64,000 nucleotides of DNA from positions 51,972 to 115,971 of the forward strand of contig QHTB01000133.1 of NCBI GenBank assembly GCA_003220615.1, in the 5' to 3' direction. Positions 50,291 through 59,381 of this stretch are shown here, in pieces. Every line of letters starts with the position of its first letter. Positions within the stretch are counted from its first letter, which is position 1. The position numbers and the translations under genes were made by a program. This stretch comes from Candidatus Rokuibacteriota bacterium. Lineage in GTDB: Bacteria; Methylomirabilota; Methylomirabilia; Rokubacteriales; CSP1-6. Under the pieces are notes generated by a model. That model was given only the letters and a program-made list of their open reading frames with translations. It searched no databases and had not been told where the DNA came from.

Positions 50291-50990
50291 ATGGCCCAGG
50301 TCGTCGTCCGCAACGTGAGCAAGGTGCACGTCTCGATCAAAGGCGAGCCCCTCCTCGCGCTCCACGGGGTCAGCTTTCAGGTCGAGGACAACGAGTTCTT
50401 CTCGATCGTCGGGCCGAGCGGCTGCGGCAAGACGACGCTGCTGAATCTCCTCGCCGGCTTCGAGATGCCGACGCGCGGCGAGCTCCTGGTCGGCGGACAG
50501 ACGATCAGGGAGCCGGGCTGGCCTCAAGCGAAAGCGGCTGCCCGAGCCGGAGCGGCGTGACGTGACCGACCATTATATTGGGCTGGTGGGGCTGCGCGGA
50601 TTCGAGAAGCGGTACCCGCGCGAGCTGTCGGGCGGCATGCGCCAGCGCGTGAGCATCGCTCGCGCGCTGGCCGTGAACCCGTCCATCCTCCTCATGGACG
50701 AGCCGTTCGCGTCGCTCGACATCCAGACGCGCGAGTTCATGCAGGACGAGCTGCTCAAAATCTGGCAGCGCGAGCGGAAGACCGTGATCTTCGTCACTCA
50801 CAGCATCGACGAGGCGATCAAGCTCTCCGATCGCGTGGCGATCATGACGCCTCGCCCCGGACACATCGAGGAGATCAAGACCGTCGACTCCGCCCGTCCG
50901 CGTGACATGACGCAGCCGGCCATGGTCCAGCTCGCAGCCGAGGTCAAGCGCTGGCTGCGGCAGCAGCTCTTCGAGTCGACGCCGGCCTGA
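50291..50990 (+). pseudogene. ABC transporter ATPase broken by an internal out-of-frame deletion
   Basis: From ATG 50291 the frame encodes a normal ATPase start with Walker A GPSGCGKTT and GFEMPTRGELLVGG, then turns into nonsense (PQAKAAARAGAA) and stops at 50560. In another frame LKRKRLPEPERR leads into a complete second half from about 50523: YPRELSGGM signature, LLMDEPFASLD Walker B and VTHSIDEA H-loop, ending at 50990. The Q-loop segment (usual GVVFQxxxLFPWLTV) is missing, so an estimated 60-80 bases are lost with a net frame change. Either the gene is inactivated or the assembly has an error here. Confidence 0.8.
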
Positions 50991-50993
50991 CGG

Positions 50994-51830
50994 TCAGCTC
51001 GTCGCGTCGGCCTGGGGATCGCGGCGGCGACGCTGCTCGTAGGTCTCGTTGTCCATCCAGCCGAGCAGCATCCCGCCATCCACGTCGAGCGCGACCCCGG
51101 TGACGTAGCGCGCGCGATCCGAGAGGAGCATCAGCACCGCGTCGGCCTGATCCTTGGGGGTCGCGGAGCGCCCGAGAGGGATGAGCCGTCGGGTCGACTC
51201 CAGCACGACCGGATCGCCGATCTGCTCGATGAGGGGCGTCGCCGTCTCTCCCGGACAGATCGCGTTCACCCGAATGCCGTGGGGCCCGAGCTCGTAGGCG
51301 AGGTGACGCGTGAGCGCGATGACGCCCGCCTTGGCCGCCGTGTAGTGGGCGGCGCCGTGGATGCTGATGCGCTTGCCGGCGATCGAGGCGACGTTCACGA
51401 TGTGGCCGCGCCGGCGTGGCTTCATCAGCTGGATCGCCGCGCGCGAGCACAGGAACACGCCGGTCAGGTTCACGTCGATCACACGGCGCCAGTCCGTCTC
51501 CGAAATGTCCTCGGCCATCATCCGCTGGCCGATGCCGGCGTTGTTGACGAGGATATCGAGGTGACCGAAGTCCCGGACGGTGGCCCCCATCATCGCCGCC
51601 ACGGCGTCACCGCGCGAGACGTCGGCGACCCACGGCAGCGCCCGCCGGCCGAGCTCGCGCACGCGCACCGCGGTTGCCTTGGCGCGCTCCTCGTTGACGT
51701 CGTTGATCACCACGTCGGCGCCGGCGCTGGCCAGCGCCAGGGCGATGGCCTCGCCGATGCCCTGCGCGGCGCCCGTCACCAGCGCGACCTGTCCCTCGAG
51801 CTCCATCGCGCGGGTCTCCCCCGGTGTCAC
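50994..51830 (-). CDS. SDR-family oxidoreductase 1
   Basis: 278 residues from GTG 51830 (GTGA overlap with carboxyltransferase 2); ATG 51806 is the alternative and matches the family start MELEGQVALVTG. Rossmann TGAAQGIGEA, NNAG in ILVNNAGIG, the catalytic Ser in NVASIAGKR and YTAAKAG as YxxxK are present. PGETATPLI follows. An NAD(P)-dependent alcohol/ketone dehydrogenase for a pathway intermediate is likely. Its stop is three bases from the convergent transporter gene. Confidence 0.88.
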   Translation of the reverse strand: MTPGETRAMELEGQVALVTGAAQGIGEAIALALASAGADVVINDVNEERAKATAVRVRELGRRALPWVADVSRGDAVAAMMGATVRDFGHLDILVNNAGIGQRMMAEDISETDWRRVIDVNLTGVFLCSRAAIQLMKPRRRGHIVNVASIAGKRISIHGAAHYTAAKAGVIALTRHLAYELGPHGIRVNAICPGETATPLIEQIGDPVVLESTRRLIPLGRSATPKDQADAVLMLLSDRARYVTGVALDVDGGMLLGWMDNETYEQRRRRDPQADATS

Positions 51831-53173
51831 GCCGCTTCCATTCGCGCGCGCGCCAGCATCGCCTCGACGTGCTCCTCGGGAAACATGATGCGCAGCAGCA
51901 GCTCGTCGTCGGACACGCCCGCTCCGAGCCGAGCGCGAACACGCTCCACCATGGGCGGCAGCGGCGCGCGCGCCGCGAGACGGCGCGCTTCCGTCATGCT
52001 CATGATCCGGTCCATCACGTCAGGCGCGACGGGCGCCAGCGGCGCGCCGTAGTGACCGAGCGCGTACTTGACCACCTCGGTGGGAATCGTGCGATATCGC
52101 TCGCCCTGCACCACGTTGAGCACGGCCTGCGTGGCCACGAGCTGCGACGTCGGCGTGACCATGTTGAGCCAGCCCAGCTCCTCGCGCACGCGGGCGATCT
52201 CCTCCAGGATCTCGTCGAGGCGGGCCTCCAGCCCAGCCGCCGCAAGCTGAGCGCGCAGGTTCGTCATCATGCCGCCCGGGACCTGGTGGCGATAGTGGAA
52301 CGGGTCGTACTCGACGGCGCGGCCGAGCGGCTTCCCGGCCGCGCGCGCAGCCTCGCGGAAGTAGGCCGCCATCGTGGCCAATCCCTCGGCGTCGACGGTC
52401 ACGCGGCGGTCGAGACGTCGCGCGAAGTCGACGATCCGCTCGGTCGGGGGTAACGATGGGCCGTTGGCGAGTGGCGAGATCGCCGTGTGCACCGCGTCCA
52501 CGCCGAGCTTGAGCGCCTCTGCGTACACGATCGGAGCCAGCCCGGTCGTGCAGTGGGAGTGGATCTCGAGCGGGCGGCCGCCGAGCGCCGCCTGCATGGC
52601 GGGCAGCAGGGTCTTCACGCGCTCCGGAGTCAGGAGTCCGGCCGAATCCTTCAGCAAGATCGCGTCGACCCCGAGCGCCACCAGGCCGCGCGTTTTGTCG
52701 GCGAAGAGCTGGTCGGTATGCACGGGGCTCAGCGAGAAGACGAGCGCGCCAACCGTGTAGAGGCCCGCGGCTTTGCCGGCGCGGATGGACGGCGCCAGGT
52801 TGTCGAGGTCGAAGAGCGCGTCGAAGCAGGTGACGCGGCGCAGCCCGTTGGCGGCGAGGCGCTGCACCCACAGCTCGATCACGTCGTCGGCAACCAGGTC
52901 GAAGCTGATCAGGCTCTTGCTGCGGACCCAGCCGTTGAGCGGCGTGCGCCGGACCCGCGCGGCCATGAGGCGAATCCGCTGCCACGGGTCTTCACGGAGG
53001 TAGCGGACGCAGACGTCGAACGTCACCGCCGCCATCAGGTCGATGGCGTGAAAGCCCATGGTGTCCATGCGCTCGGCGATCGGCAGCATCATGGAGGTCG
53101 GCATGCGCGTTGCCCACAGCGACTGATGGCCGTCGCGCAGCGTCACGTCGACGACGCCGACCTCGCTCCTCAC
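51827..53173 (-). CDS. PycB/OadA-like carboxyltransferase, paralog 2
   Basis: 448 residues from GTG 53173 (GTGA overlap with the ATPase gene). Motifs: VDVTLRDGHQSLWATRM near 8-24 (Gly replaces the usual Ala of RDAHQ), TFDVCVRYLREDPWQRI, ILLKDSAGLLTPERV and an intact HSH metal pair (His205, His207). PGGMMTNLRAQL and VATQAVLNVVQGERY close the domain. It is more divergent from the plus-strand paralog than paralog 3 is. No carrier or biotin carboxylase accompanies it, so it must borrow those at 41140-43013 or elsewhere. Confidence 0.87.
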   Translation of the reverse strand: MRSEVGVVDVTLRDGHQSLWATRMPTSMMLPIAERMDTMGFHAIDLMAAVTFDVCVRYLREDPWQRIRLMAARVRRTPLNGWVRSKSLISFDLVADDVIELWVQRLAANGLRRVTCFDALFDLDNLAPSIRAGKAAGLYTVGALVFSLSPVHTDQLFADKTRGLVALGVDAILLKDSAGLLTPERVKTLLPAMQAALGGRPLEIHSHCTTGLAPIVYAEALKLGVDAVHTAISPLANGPSLPPTERIVDFARRLDRRVTVDAEGLATMAAYFREAARAAGKPLGRAVEYDPFHYRHQVPGGMMTNLRAQLAAAGLEARLDEILEEIARVREELGWLNMVTPTSQLVATQAVLNVVQGERYRTIPTEVVKYALGHYGAPLAPVAPDVMDRIMSMTEARRLAARAPLPPMVERVRARLGAGVSDDELLLRIMFPEEHVEAMLARARMEAA

Positions 53174-53916
53174 CACGCCGAGCCCATCAGCTCGCCCAGT
53201 CGCTTGCGCAGCGCGATGAACCCGGGATGCGCGTAGTCGCGGGGCCGCGGCAGCTCGACGTCGAGGCTCGCCTTGATGCGCGCGGGCTTCTCCGTGAGGA
53301 CGATGATCCGCTCGGCGAGATAGATGGCCTCTTCCAGGTTGTGGGTGACGAAGACGACGGTGGTCTTCTTCCGCTCCCAGATGCGAAGCACCTCGGCCTG
53401 CATCCCGTGCCGGGTCTGCTCGTCCAGCGCGGCGAACGGCTCGTCCATCAAGATCAGGTCGGCGTCGACGGCGAAGGCGCGGGCGATGGCCACGCGCTGC
53501 TTCATGCCGCCCGAGATCTGGTAGGGATAGTAGGCCTCGAAGCCACGCAGCCCGACCAGCTCGATCATCTCGGCGACGCGCCGCTCGAGCTCGGGCGTGG
53601 GCACGCGCTTGATCTCGAGCCCGATGCGGATGTTGTCGCGGACGGTCCGCCAGGGCCAGAGCGACGGCTCCTGGAAGACGAAGGCCAGCTCGTGGCGGCG
53701 GGGGTCGGTGGGGACGCCGTCGATGGTGACCGTGCCCTCCGAGCACGGCAGGAGCCCCGCCAGGAGATTCGCCACCGTCGTCTTGCCACAGCCGCTCTTG
53801 CCCAGGACGCACACGAACTCGTTGGCGGCGATGCTGAAGCGAAGGTGATCGAGAACGACGAGGTCACCGAACCGCTGGGTGACGTCGACGACGACCTTCT
53901 CGCCGCCGGCCCTCAC
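53170..53916 (-). CDS. ABC transporter ATPase (SsuB/TauB-like), intact
   Basis: 248 residues from GTG 53916 (GTGA overlap with the permease). Walker A LGKSGCGKTTVANLL, Q-loop FVFQEPSLWPWRTV, signature YQISGGMKQRV, Walker B LILMDEPFAALDEQ and H-loop VTHNLEEAI are all in order. It energises the minus-strand importer. Because the plus-strand importer has a broken ATPase, this protein may serve both. Confidence 0.92.
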   Translation of the reverse strand: MRAGGEKVVVDVTQRFGDLVVLDHLRFSIAANEFVCVLGKSGCGKTTVANLLAGLLPCSEGTVTIDGVPTDPRRHELAFVFQEPSLWPWRTVRDNIRIGLEIKRVPTPELERRVAEMIELVGLRGFEAYYPYQISGGMKQRVAIARAFAVDADLILMDEPFAALDEQTRHGMQAEVLRIWERKKTTVVFVTHNLEEAIYLAERIIVLTEKPARIKASLDVELPRPRDYAHPGFIALRKRLGELMGSAW

Positions 53917-54758
53917 AGCGTGACCTCCCACCGCCAGCGGAAGAGGCGCCGCTCGATGCGCAGCAGGAGCTCGTTCATGGCGAAGCCGAGCACGCCGATC
54001 AAGATCATGCCGACGACGATCTCGGGAATGCGGATCAGCTCGGCGTAGTTCACCATCATGCGTCCGAGGCCCGTCGTCTCCCCGCCGCTCATCTCGGCGG
54101 CCACGATCGTCATCCACGCGGTTCCCATCCCCACCCGCATGCCGCCGAGGATGTCGGGCAGCACGGAGGGCACCACGACCTTGCGCAGGATGTACCAGCG
54201 GCCCGCGCCGTGGACCTTGGCCACGTTCTTGTGGATGGGCTCCACCCGCGGCACGCCGACCAGCGTGGCCACGAAGATCGGAAAGAATGCGCCGAGCCAG
54301 ATGAGGAACACGTACCGCGGGAAGCCGGAGAGCAGCACGATGGTGAGCGGGATCCAGGCGATGGGAGGGATGAAGCGGAACGGCTCCAGCGCCGCGCGCG
54401 TGCCGGCATAGAGCGGGCGGTAGAGGCCCATGAGCAGACCGAGCGGCACGCCGAGCACCACGCCCATGAGGAAGCCGGCGGCCAGCCGCGCCATGCTCCA
54501 CGCCATGTGTGTGAGCAGCGTGTGGCCGGCGACGTCACCGTTCAGCGCGAGGTCGACGAAGGCGCGCGCCACCTGCCACGGGCTCGGGAAGAACACGGAG
54601 TGCACGATGAAGGTCGCCGCCTGCCAGGCGGCAAGGACGGCCAGCGCCGCCGCCGCGTTGTGCAGCAGCACGCGCAACGAGCGACGCCGGCCGGCCTCGC
54701 GAGAAACCGGCGCGGCCGTGGCGACCCCGAGGACGTCGGCTACTTCTTCGGCTCCCAT
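53913..54758 (-). CDS. ABC transporter permease (SsuC-like)
   Basis: 281 residues from ATG 54758, overlapping the binding-protein gene by 19 bases. Six membrane segments and the EAA loop region (NVAKVHGAGRWYILRKVVVPSVLPDILGGMR in pieces) match nitrate/sulfonate-type permeases. PIAWIPLTIVLLSGFPRYVFLIWLGAFFPIF is the central helix pair seen in this group. Part of a complete importer with the flanking genes. Confidence 0.9.
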   Translation of the reverse strand: MGAEEVADVLGVATAAPVSREAGRRRSLRVLLHNAAAALAVLAAWQAATFIVHSVFFPSPWQVARAFVDLALNGDVAGHTLLTHMAWSMARLAAGFLMGVVLGVPLGLLMGLYRPLYAGTRAALEPFRFIPPIAWIPLTIVLLSGFPRYVFLIWLGAFFPIFVATLVGVPRVEPIHKNVAKVHGAGRWYILRKVVVPSVLPDILGGMRVGMGTAWMTIVAAEMSGGETTGLGRMMVNYAELIRIPEIVVGMILIGVLGFAMNELLLRIERRLFRWRWEVTL

Positions 54759-55738
54759 CCCTTGAGCGACTCCTCGGCCTTCTTGAGGAAGGAGTAGTCC
54801 ACGAAGCGCTGCGTGAAATCGTCGTAGCTCTTGACGCGCTCGGTGGTGATCTTCTTCGTCTCGAGCAGCGCCTGGTAGATGATCTGCGAGCTCTTCGGCT
54901 CCATGTACGGGTCGGTGACCTTCACCTGGGTCTTGGCCAGCCGGGCGACCTCGATCGCGTCCGGGACGTTCATGGCCTTCGCGATGATGGCGAGGGCCGC
55001 GTCCTCGTGCTTGTCGATGTAGCGCATCCCCTTGAGGAGCGCGCGCGTGAATCCGAGCGCCACCTCGGGCTGACCCTGGGCGATCTTGCGGCTGATGATC
55101 ACCTCGAGGCTCTCGGCGCCCGGGATGACCGGCAGCGGAGCCAGATAGTGCGCGCCCTTCACGGCGCGCACCGTGGTGGCCGCCACCGTCTCCCAGCACA
55201 GGACGCCCTGCACCTCGCCCTTCTCCAGCATGGCGACGAGGTCGGTGATCTTGGCGGAGACGTGCTCGACCTTGATGCCGTGCTCGCGCTCGTAGAGCGT
55301 CAACATCGTGTCGTGGATCGTTCCGAGTCCGGGTGTGCCCACACGCTTGCCGTTCAGGTCCTTCGCCGCCTTGATCTCGGGCCGCGCCACCAGCGGCGCG
55401 TTGCCCTTGGTGATCGAGCTGACGATCACGTAGTCCGAGCCCTGGGACGCTGCCTGCAGGAACGGCCCGAGTCCTGCCATCACCGCATCCAGCTCGCCTT
55501 TGTTGTAGTCGAGCAAGGTGGCCGGGCCGTTCGGATAGGTCTTGCGCACCGTGGTGATGCCCTCTTCCTTGAAGTACCCCTTCTCGACGGCGATCCAGTA
55601 CGGGCCATAGTCGAGCTCCGACCCGATCTGGTCGCCCACTCGCAGCGTCGTCATCTTCTGGGCGCTGGCGACAACGGGCAGCGCGAGCACCATCAGGACC
55701 ATCAGCAGGGCGACCGTCCACCGTGTCATCGACGTCAT
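54740..55738 (-). CDS. ABC transporter substrate-binding protein (NMT1/SsuA-like)
   Basis: 332 residues from ATG 55738, with AAAGGA upstream. Signal peptide WTVALLMVLMVLALPVVASAQ. Mature domain: LRVGDQIGSELDYGPYWIAVEKGYFKEEGI (in pieces), YNKGELDAVMAGLGPFLQAA, GKRVGTPGLGTIHDTML and MLEKGEVQGVLCWE, the layout of NMT1/THI5-like and SsuA proteins. It has a Sec signal, unlike the Tat signal of the plus-strand counterpart. The ligand is unknown. A 40-base gap separates it from the LarA-like gene. Confidence 0.9.
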   Translation of the reverse strand: MTSMTRWTVALLMVLMVLALPVVASAQKMTTLRVGDQIGSELDYGPYWIAVEKGYFKEEGITTVRKTYPNGPATLLDYNKGELDAVMAGLGPFLQAASQGSDYVIVSSITKGNAPLVARPEIKAAKDLNGKRVGTPGLGTIHDTMLTLYEREHGIKVEHVSAKITDLVAMLEKGEVQGVLCWETVAATTVRAVKGAHYLAPLPVIPGAESLEVIISRKIAQGQPEVALGFTRALLKGMRYIDKHEDAALAIIAKAMNVPDAIEVARLAKTQVKVTDPYMEPKSSQIIYQALLETKKITTERVKSYDDFTQRFVDYSFLKKAEESLKGWEPKK

Positions 55739-55778
55739 GCGCGCGTCCTTTCTGTCCCCGGTTCCATTCACTGCGACG

Positions 55779-57170
55779 TCAGCCCACCTGGAAGGCGATG
55801 CGCGGCTTCGACCAGTACGTGGGCAGCGCCACGATCCGAGCTTCGGCGCCGACGAGGCCGCGCGCCTGAGCCAGCGCGTCGCTCGGTGTGGCCGCCACCA
55901 CGCAGCCGAGCTGCTGCCACAGCATCCCTGGTCTCGCTCCCGCCATGATGATGGCGCCCGCGCGCGTCATGCCGTACTCGTCCTCGGCAAAGAGCCAGAA
56001 CGGGTGCCACGGATGATACGCGCTCCCGGCGCGGTACCGCGCCACCAGCGCGGCATCGCCACCGATGCGGGACCCCGCCTTGGCGACAGTCTCGAACGAT
56101 CGAGCCACACCGAATTCGGCGATCGCCTCCTCGTAACCGGGATGCGTCGCGGCGTCCACGACGCCGAGGCTGTCGGTCACGCCGATGACGACGCCGCCTG
56201 GACGGAGGAGCGGCTGACCACGCCAGAGTCTCAGAGGAAAGCACACGCCGGTCAGCGCGATGAGCGGGTTGTGCGCCGGGCCGTAGAGGAACGCCGGCGC
56301 CAAGCCGACGATGACGACGTCGGCGGGTGCTGCGGGCCGCACGAAACGCCGGTCGGCCTCGGGCCAGGCGGCGGCGCGGATGCGGTCGGAGGTTCCGGCG
56401 AAGACGTCGACGACGCCACGGCCATCGGTCATCGCCTCCACGTAGAGGACGGGCCGCGGCCGGGCCCGATCGATGACCGCGGCGACGGCGCGCTTGCGCC
56501 GCTGGTAGAGCATCGCGTGTGGATCACCGTGACAGGAATCGGGATGGCCGATGCCGTGACGGCCGTGATGACCGGCGAAGCCGCGAACGCCGGCCAGGCC
56601 GACCACGCTGCCCGTTCCCGAGTACCCACCCCAGATGTTCACGGCCACGTTGCCGACGTAGATCAGCAGATCGCTCTCGACCGCGTGACGATTCACCTGG
56701 ACCACGTCCCCGAACTCCGTGGCCCCGAGGTCCACGAGGTCGTCCACGTCCTCGCAGTCGTGATTCCGGACGCGACCGCCGAATCGCTCGAGCACGTCCG
56801 GGCCGAGATAGGCGGCGAAGGCCTCGCGACTGAACTTGGGGTGCATGCCGTTCGCGCTGACGAGCGTGATGTCCTCGTCACCGACTCCGGCGGCATTCAG
56901 GCGCCCCAGGACCGCGGGCAGCACGGCGCGGATCGTGGCGAGCGGGCGGTTGGGGTCGTCGAACGCGATGACGACGCGCCGACCGCCGCGCGGGAGCGTG
57001 GCCGCGAGCTCTCGAAGCGGCGGCAGGCCGAGTGGAGCGTCGAGCGCACGATCCACGAGCGCGCCCGCCTCGCCCGTGGCCGGCTGCTCCACGTACTCGA
57101 GCACGGTGGCGCCATCCGGCAGCGTGAGCGCCTGCCGGCGAGCACCGGCGTCGAATTCCACCGTCGCCAT
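55779..57170 (-). CDS. LarA-like (DUF2088) protein, possible racemase/epimerase
   Basis: 463 residues from ATG 57170, immediately after the stop of carboxyltransferase 3. Family pieces: VVIAFDDPNRPLATIRAVLPAVL, TLVSANGMHPKFS, RVRNHDCED, DLLIYVGNVAVNIWGGYSGTGSVVGL and FAGHHGRHG. In nickel-dependent lactate racemase the stretch after the GG(Y/F)SGGRK motif supplies the lysine that holds the pincer cofactor; here GGYSGTGSVV has no lysine. It could be a cofactor-independent relative acting on a hydroxy-acid of the pathway. No larB, larC or larE is in the window. Confidence 0.78.
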   Translation of the reverse strand: MATVEFDAGARRQALTLPDGATVLEYVEQPATGEAGALVDRALDAPLGLPPLRELAATLPRGGRRVVIAFDDPNRPLATIRAVLPAVLGRLNAAGVGDEDITLVSANGMHPKFSREAFAAYLGPDVLERFGGRVRNHDCEDVDDLVDLGATEFGDVVQVNRHAVESDLLIYVGNVAVNIWGGYSGTGSVVGLAGVRGFAGHHGRHGIGHPDSCHGDPHAMLYQRRKRAVAAVIDRARPRPVLYVEAMTDGRGVVDVFAGTSDRIRAAAWPEADRRFVRPAAPADVVIVGLAPAFLYGPAHNPLIALTGVCFPLRLWRGQPLLRPGGVVIGVTDSLGVVDAATHPGYEEAIAEFGVARSFETVAKAGSRIGGDAALVARYRAGSAYHPWHPFWLFAEDEYGMTRAGAIIMAGARPGMLWQQLGCVVAATPSDALAQARGLVGAEARIVALPTYWSKPRIAFQVG

Positions 57171-58619
57171 CTAGCTCAGAGTCTCCTTGACGAGCCACAC
57201 CGACCGCACGGTCGGGCGCGCCGCCAGCTCCTTCACGAGCGTGACCAGGGGCGTCAGGGCCACGGGATAGTCGGTCCGGATGGGACGGGCGTCGAGCAGC
57301 GCCGCGTACTGGTCCGGGGTGTAGAAGATCGCCAGCAGCAGGTCGTCGTCCGACGCGAACGGGCCCAGCTCGCGGCGCGCGCGTTCCACGCCGGGCGGGA
57401 GCAGCTCGCCCGGCCGCGCGATGACCGGCTGGTCACGGCCGGCGACGCGATCGAGGATCTTCGGCTCGACCGGCGCGGCCAGCTCACCGTAGTAGCCGAG
57501 CACGTACTTGCGCACCTCGTCGGGCACCGTCGCGTAGCGCTCGCCGCCGACCACGTTGAGCACGGCCTGGGTCACGACGAACTGGGCGAACGGGCTCACG
57601 ATGATCGGATACCCGAGGTCGCGGCGAACCTGGGCCGCCTCCTCGAGGATCTCCTCGAGCCGATGCTCGAGCCCGAGATCCCGAAGCTGACTCCGGAGGT
57701 TCGAGATCATGCCGCCAGGCACCTGGTGCTCGTAGTGGAACAGGTCGTACTCGGCCACTTCGCCGAGGGGCTTGGCCTCGCGCGCGGCCACGTAGCGGAA
57801 GTAATCGGCGACCGGGGCAAGCGCGGCGACGTCGAGGTCGATGTCGTGTCCCATCCGCTGCGCGTTGCGCGCCAGCCACTCCGTGGGTGGGTGCGACGCG
57901 CCGTGCGCCAGCGGCGACGTCGCCGTATGCACGGCGTCCACCCCGAGCTCGATCGCCTCCAGAGCACACAGCGGAGCCAGGCCGGTGAGGCAGTGCGAGT
58001 GGAGCTGTAACGGAAGGGCACCGACCGCCGCGCGCAAGGCCGGGATGAGCGTGCGCGTTCGCTCAGGCGTCAGCAGGCCGCTGGGGTCCTTGAGGAACAC
58101 CGCATCGACGCCGAGCGCCACGAGCTCTCGCGCCTTCCGGGCGTAGTACTCGTCCGTGTGGACAGGGCTCACCGTATAGACGATGCCGCCGTCCACGTAG
58201 AGACCGGCTGCCCTGGAGGCGCGCACGGGCACCTCCATGTTCCGCATGTCGTTGAGCGCATCGTACGGGGTGACGTAGCGGATGCCGTTGGCCGCGATGC
58301 GCCGAGCCGTCAGCGCGACGACGTCGTCTGGGAAGAACTCGAACGTGAAGAGGCTCTGCGCTCGCGTCATGACGATGAGCGGCGTCCGGGTGATGACGCC
58401 GCTCATGATGCGCATGCGCTCCCAGGGGTCCTCGCGCAGGTAACGGACGCAGACGTCGAAGACGGCGCCACCCACCAGATCGATGGCCTCGAACCCCGCG
58501 CGATCGAGCGCCGGCGCCACCGGCAACATCATGGCCGTCGTCATGCGCGTGGACCACAACGACTGGTGGGCATCGCGCAACGTCACGTCGATGAAGCGGA
58601 CGCGGCGCCTGCCGGTCAC
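57171..58619 (-). CDS. PycB/OadA-like carboxyltransferase, paralog 3
   Basis: 482 residues from GTG 58619 (GTGA overlap with SDR 2). Motifs: IDVTLRDAHQSLWSTRM near 10-26, GGAVFDVCVRYLREDPWERM, YDALNDMRNMEV, VFLKDPSGLLTPERT and an intact HSH pair (His207, His209). PGGMISNLRSQL and VTQAVLNVVGGERY are shared with paralog 1, which it resembles closely, including the C-terminal RTDYPVALTPLVTLVKELAARP. Like paralog 2 it lacks a linked carrier or biotin carboxylase. Confidence 0.88.
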   Translation of the reverse strand: MTGRRRVRFIDVTLRDAHQSLWSTRMTTAMMLPVAPALDRAGFEAIDLVGGAVFDVCVRYLREDPWERMRIMSGVITRTPLIVMTRAQSLFTFEFFPDDVVALTARRIAANGIRYVTPYDALNDMRNMEVPVRASRAAGLYVDGGIVYTVSPVHTDEYYARKARELVALGVDAVFLKDPSGLLTPERTRTLIPALRAAVGALPLQLHSHCLTGLAPLCALEAIELGVDAVHTATSPLAHGASHPPTEWLARNAQRMGHDIDLDVAALAPVADYFRYVAAREAKPLGEVAEYDLFHYEHQVPGGMISNLRSQLRDLGLEHRLEEILEEAAQVRRDLGYPIIVSPFAQFVVTQAVLNVVGGERYATVPDEVRKYVLGYYGELAAPVEPKILDRVAGRDQPVIARPGELLPPGVERARRELGPFASDDDLLLAIFYTPDQYAALLDARPIRTDYPVALTPLVTLVKELAARPTVRSVWLVKETLS

Positions 58620-59377
58620 AGTGTGCGGCCGCCATCGACGAAGAGCGTCTGGCCGACCATGAACGAGGCCGCGTCCGACGCCAGGAAGACGGCGGCGCCG
58701 ACGATGTCGGATGGCTCGGCCAGCCGGCCCATGGGGATCCGGCCCACCACGCGCTCGGGAGCGCCCGGGCGCGCGAGATAGCCGCGAGTGAGCGGCGTCT
58801 CGGTGAACGCTGGCGCGATGGCGTTCACGGCAATGCCCTGGCGGCACCACTCGACGCCCAGGACCCGCGTGAGCTGCATCGCGCCGCCCTTCGAGGCCGC
58901 ATAGGCCGCGTACTCCGGGTTCGCCACCACGCTCGACACCGAGGTGATGTTCACGACGTTGCCCCGCCCGCGGGCGAGCATGTGCGGCGCGACGGCCCGC
59001 GTCATGACGAAGATGCCGGTCAGGTTCACGCGGAGCACCGCATCCCAGTCGGCCATCGACAGCTCGAGCGCCGGCGCCACCCGGAAGATGCCGGCGGCAT
59101 TGATGAGGATGTCGATGCGGCCGAACGCGCCCTGCACGCGCTCGGCGAGGGCCGTGGCGGACACGGGATCGGTCACGTCGACGACGTCCGCCGTGGCCCC
59201 GGTAATCCCCGACGCTGCCGTCTTCGCCAGCGCCGCGTCGAGGTCAGCGAGGACGACGCGTGCACCGAACTCGGCCAGCCCCTGGGCGATGGCGCCGCCC
59301 AGCGCGCCCCCGCCGCCGGTCACGATGGCCACGCGCTCACCGAGGTCGAAGAGCGTTCCGTAGCGGGCGGTCATCAT
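58616..59377 (-). CDS. SDR-family oxidoreductase 2
   Basis: 253 residues from ATG 59377 (an ATG three bases later is equivalent). TGGGGALGGA glycine motif, INAAGIF, catalytic Ser in NITSVSSVV and YAASKGG for YxxxK. The end DAASFMVGQTLFVDGG is typical of classical FabG-like SDRs. It lies between SDR 3 and carboxyltransferase 3, with an overlap to the latter. Substrate unknown. Confidence 0.88.
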   Translation of the reverse strand: MMTARYGTLFDLGERVAIVTGGGGALGGAIAQGLAEFGARVVLADLDAALAKTAASGITGATADVVDVTDPVSATALAERVQGAFGRIDILINAAGIFRVAPALELSMADWDAVLRVNLTGIFVMTRAVAPHMLARGRGNVVNITSVSSVVANPEYAAYAASKGGAMQLTRVLGVEWCRQGIAVNAIAPAFTETPLTRGYLARPGAPERVVGRIPMGRLAEPSDIVGAAVFLASDAASFMVGQTLFVDGGRTL

Positions 59378-59381
59378 CGCG

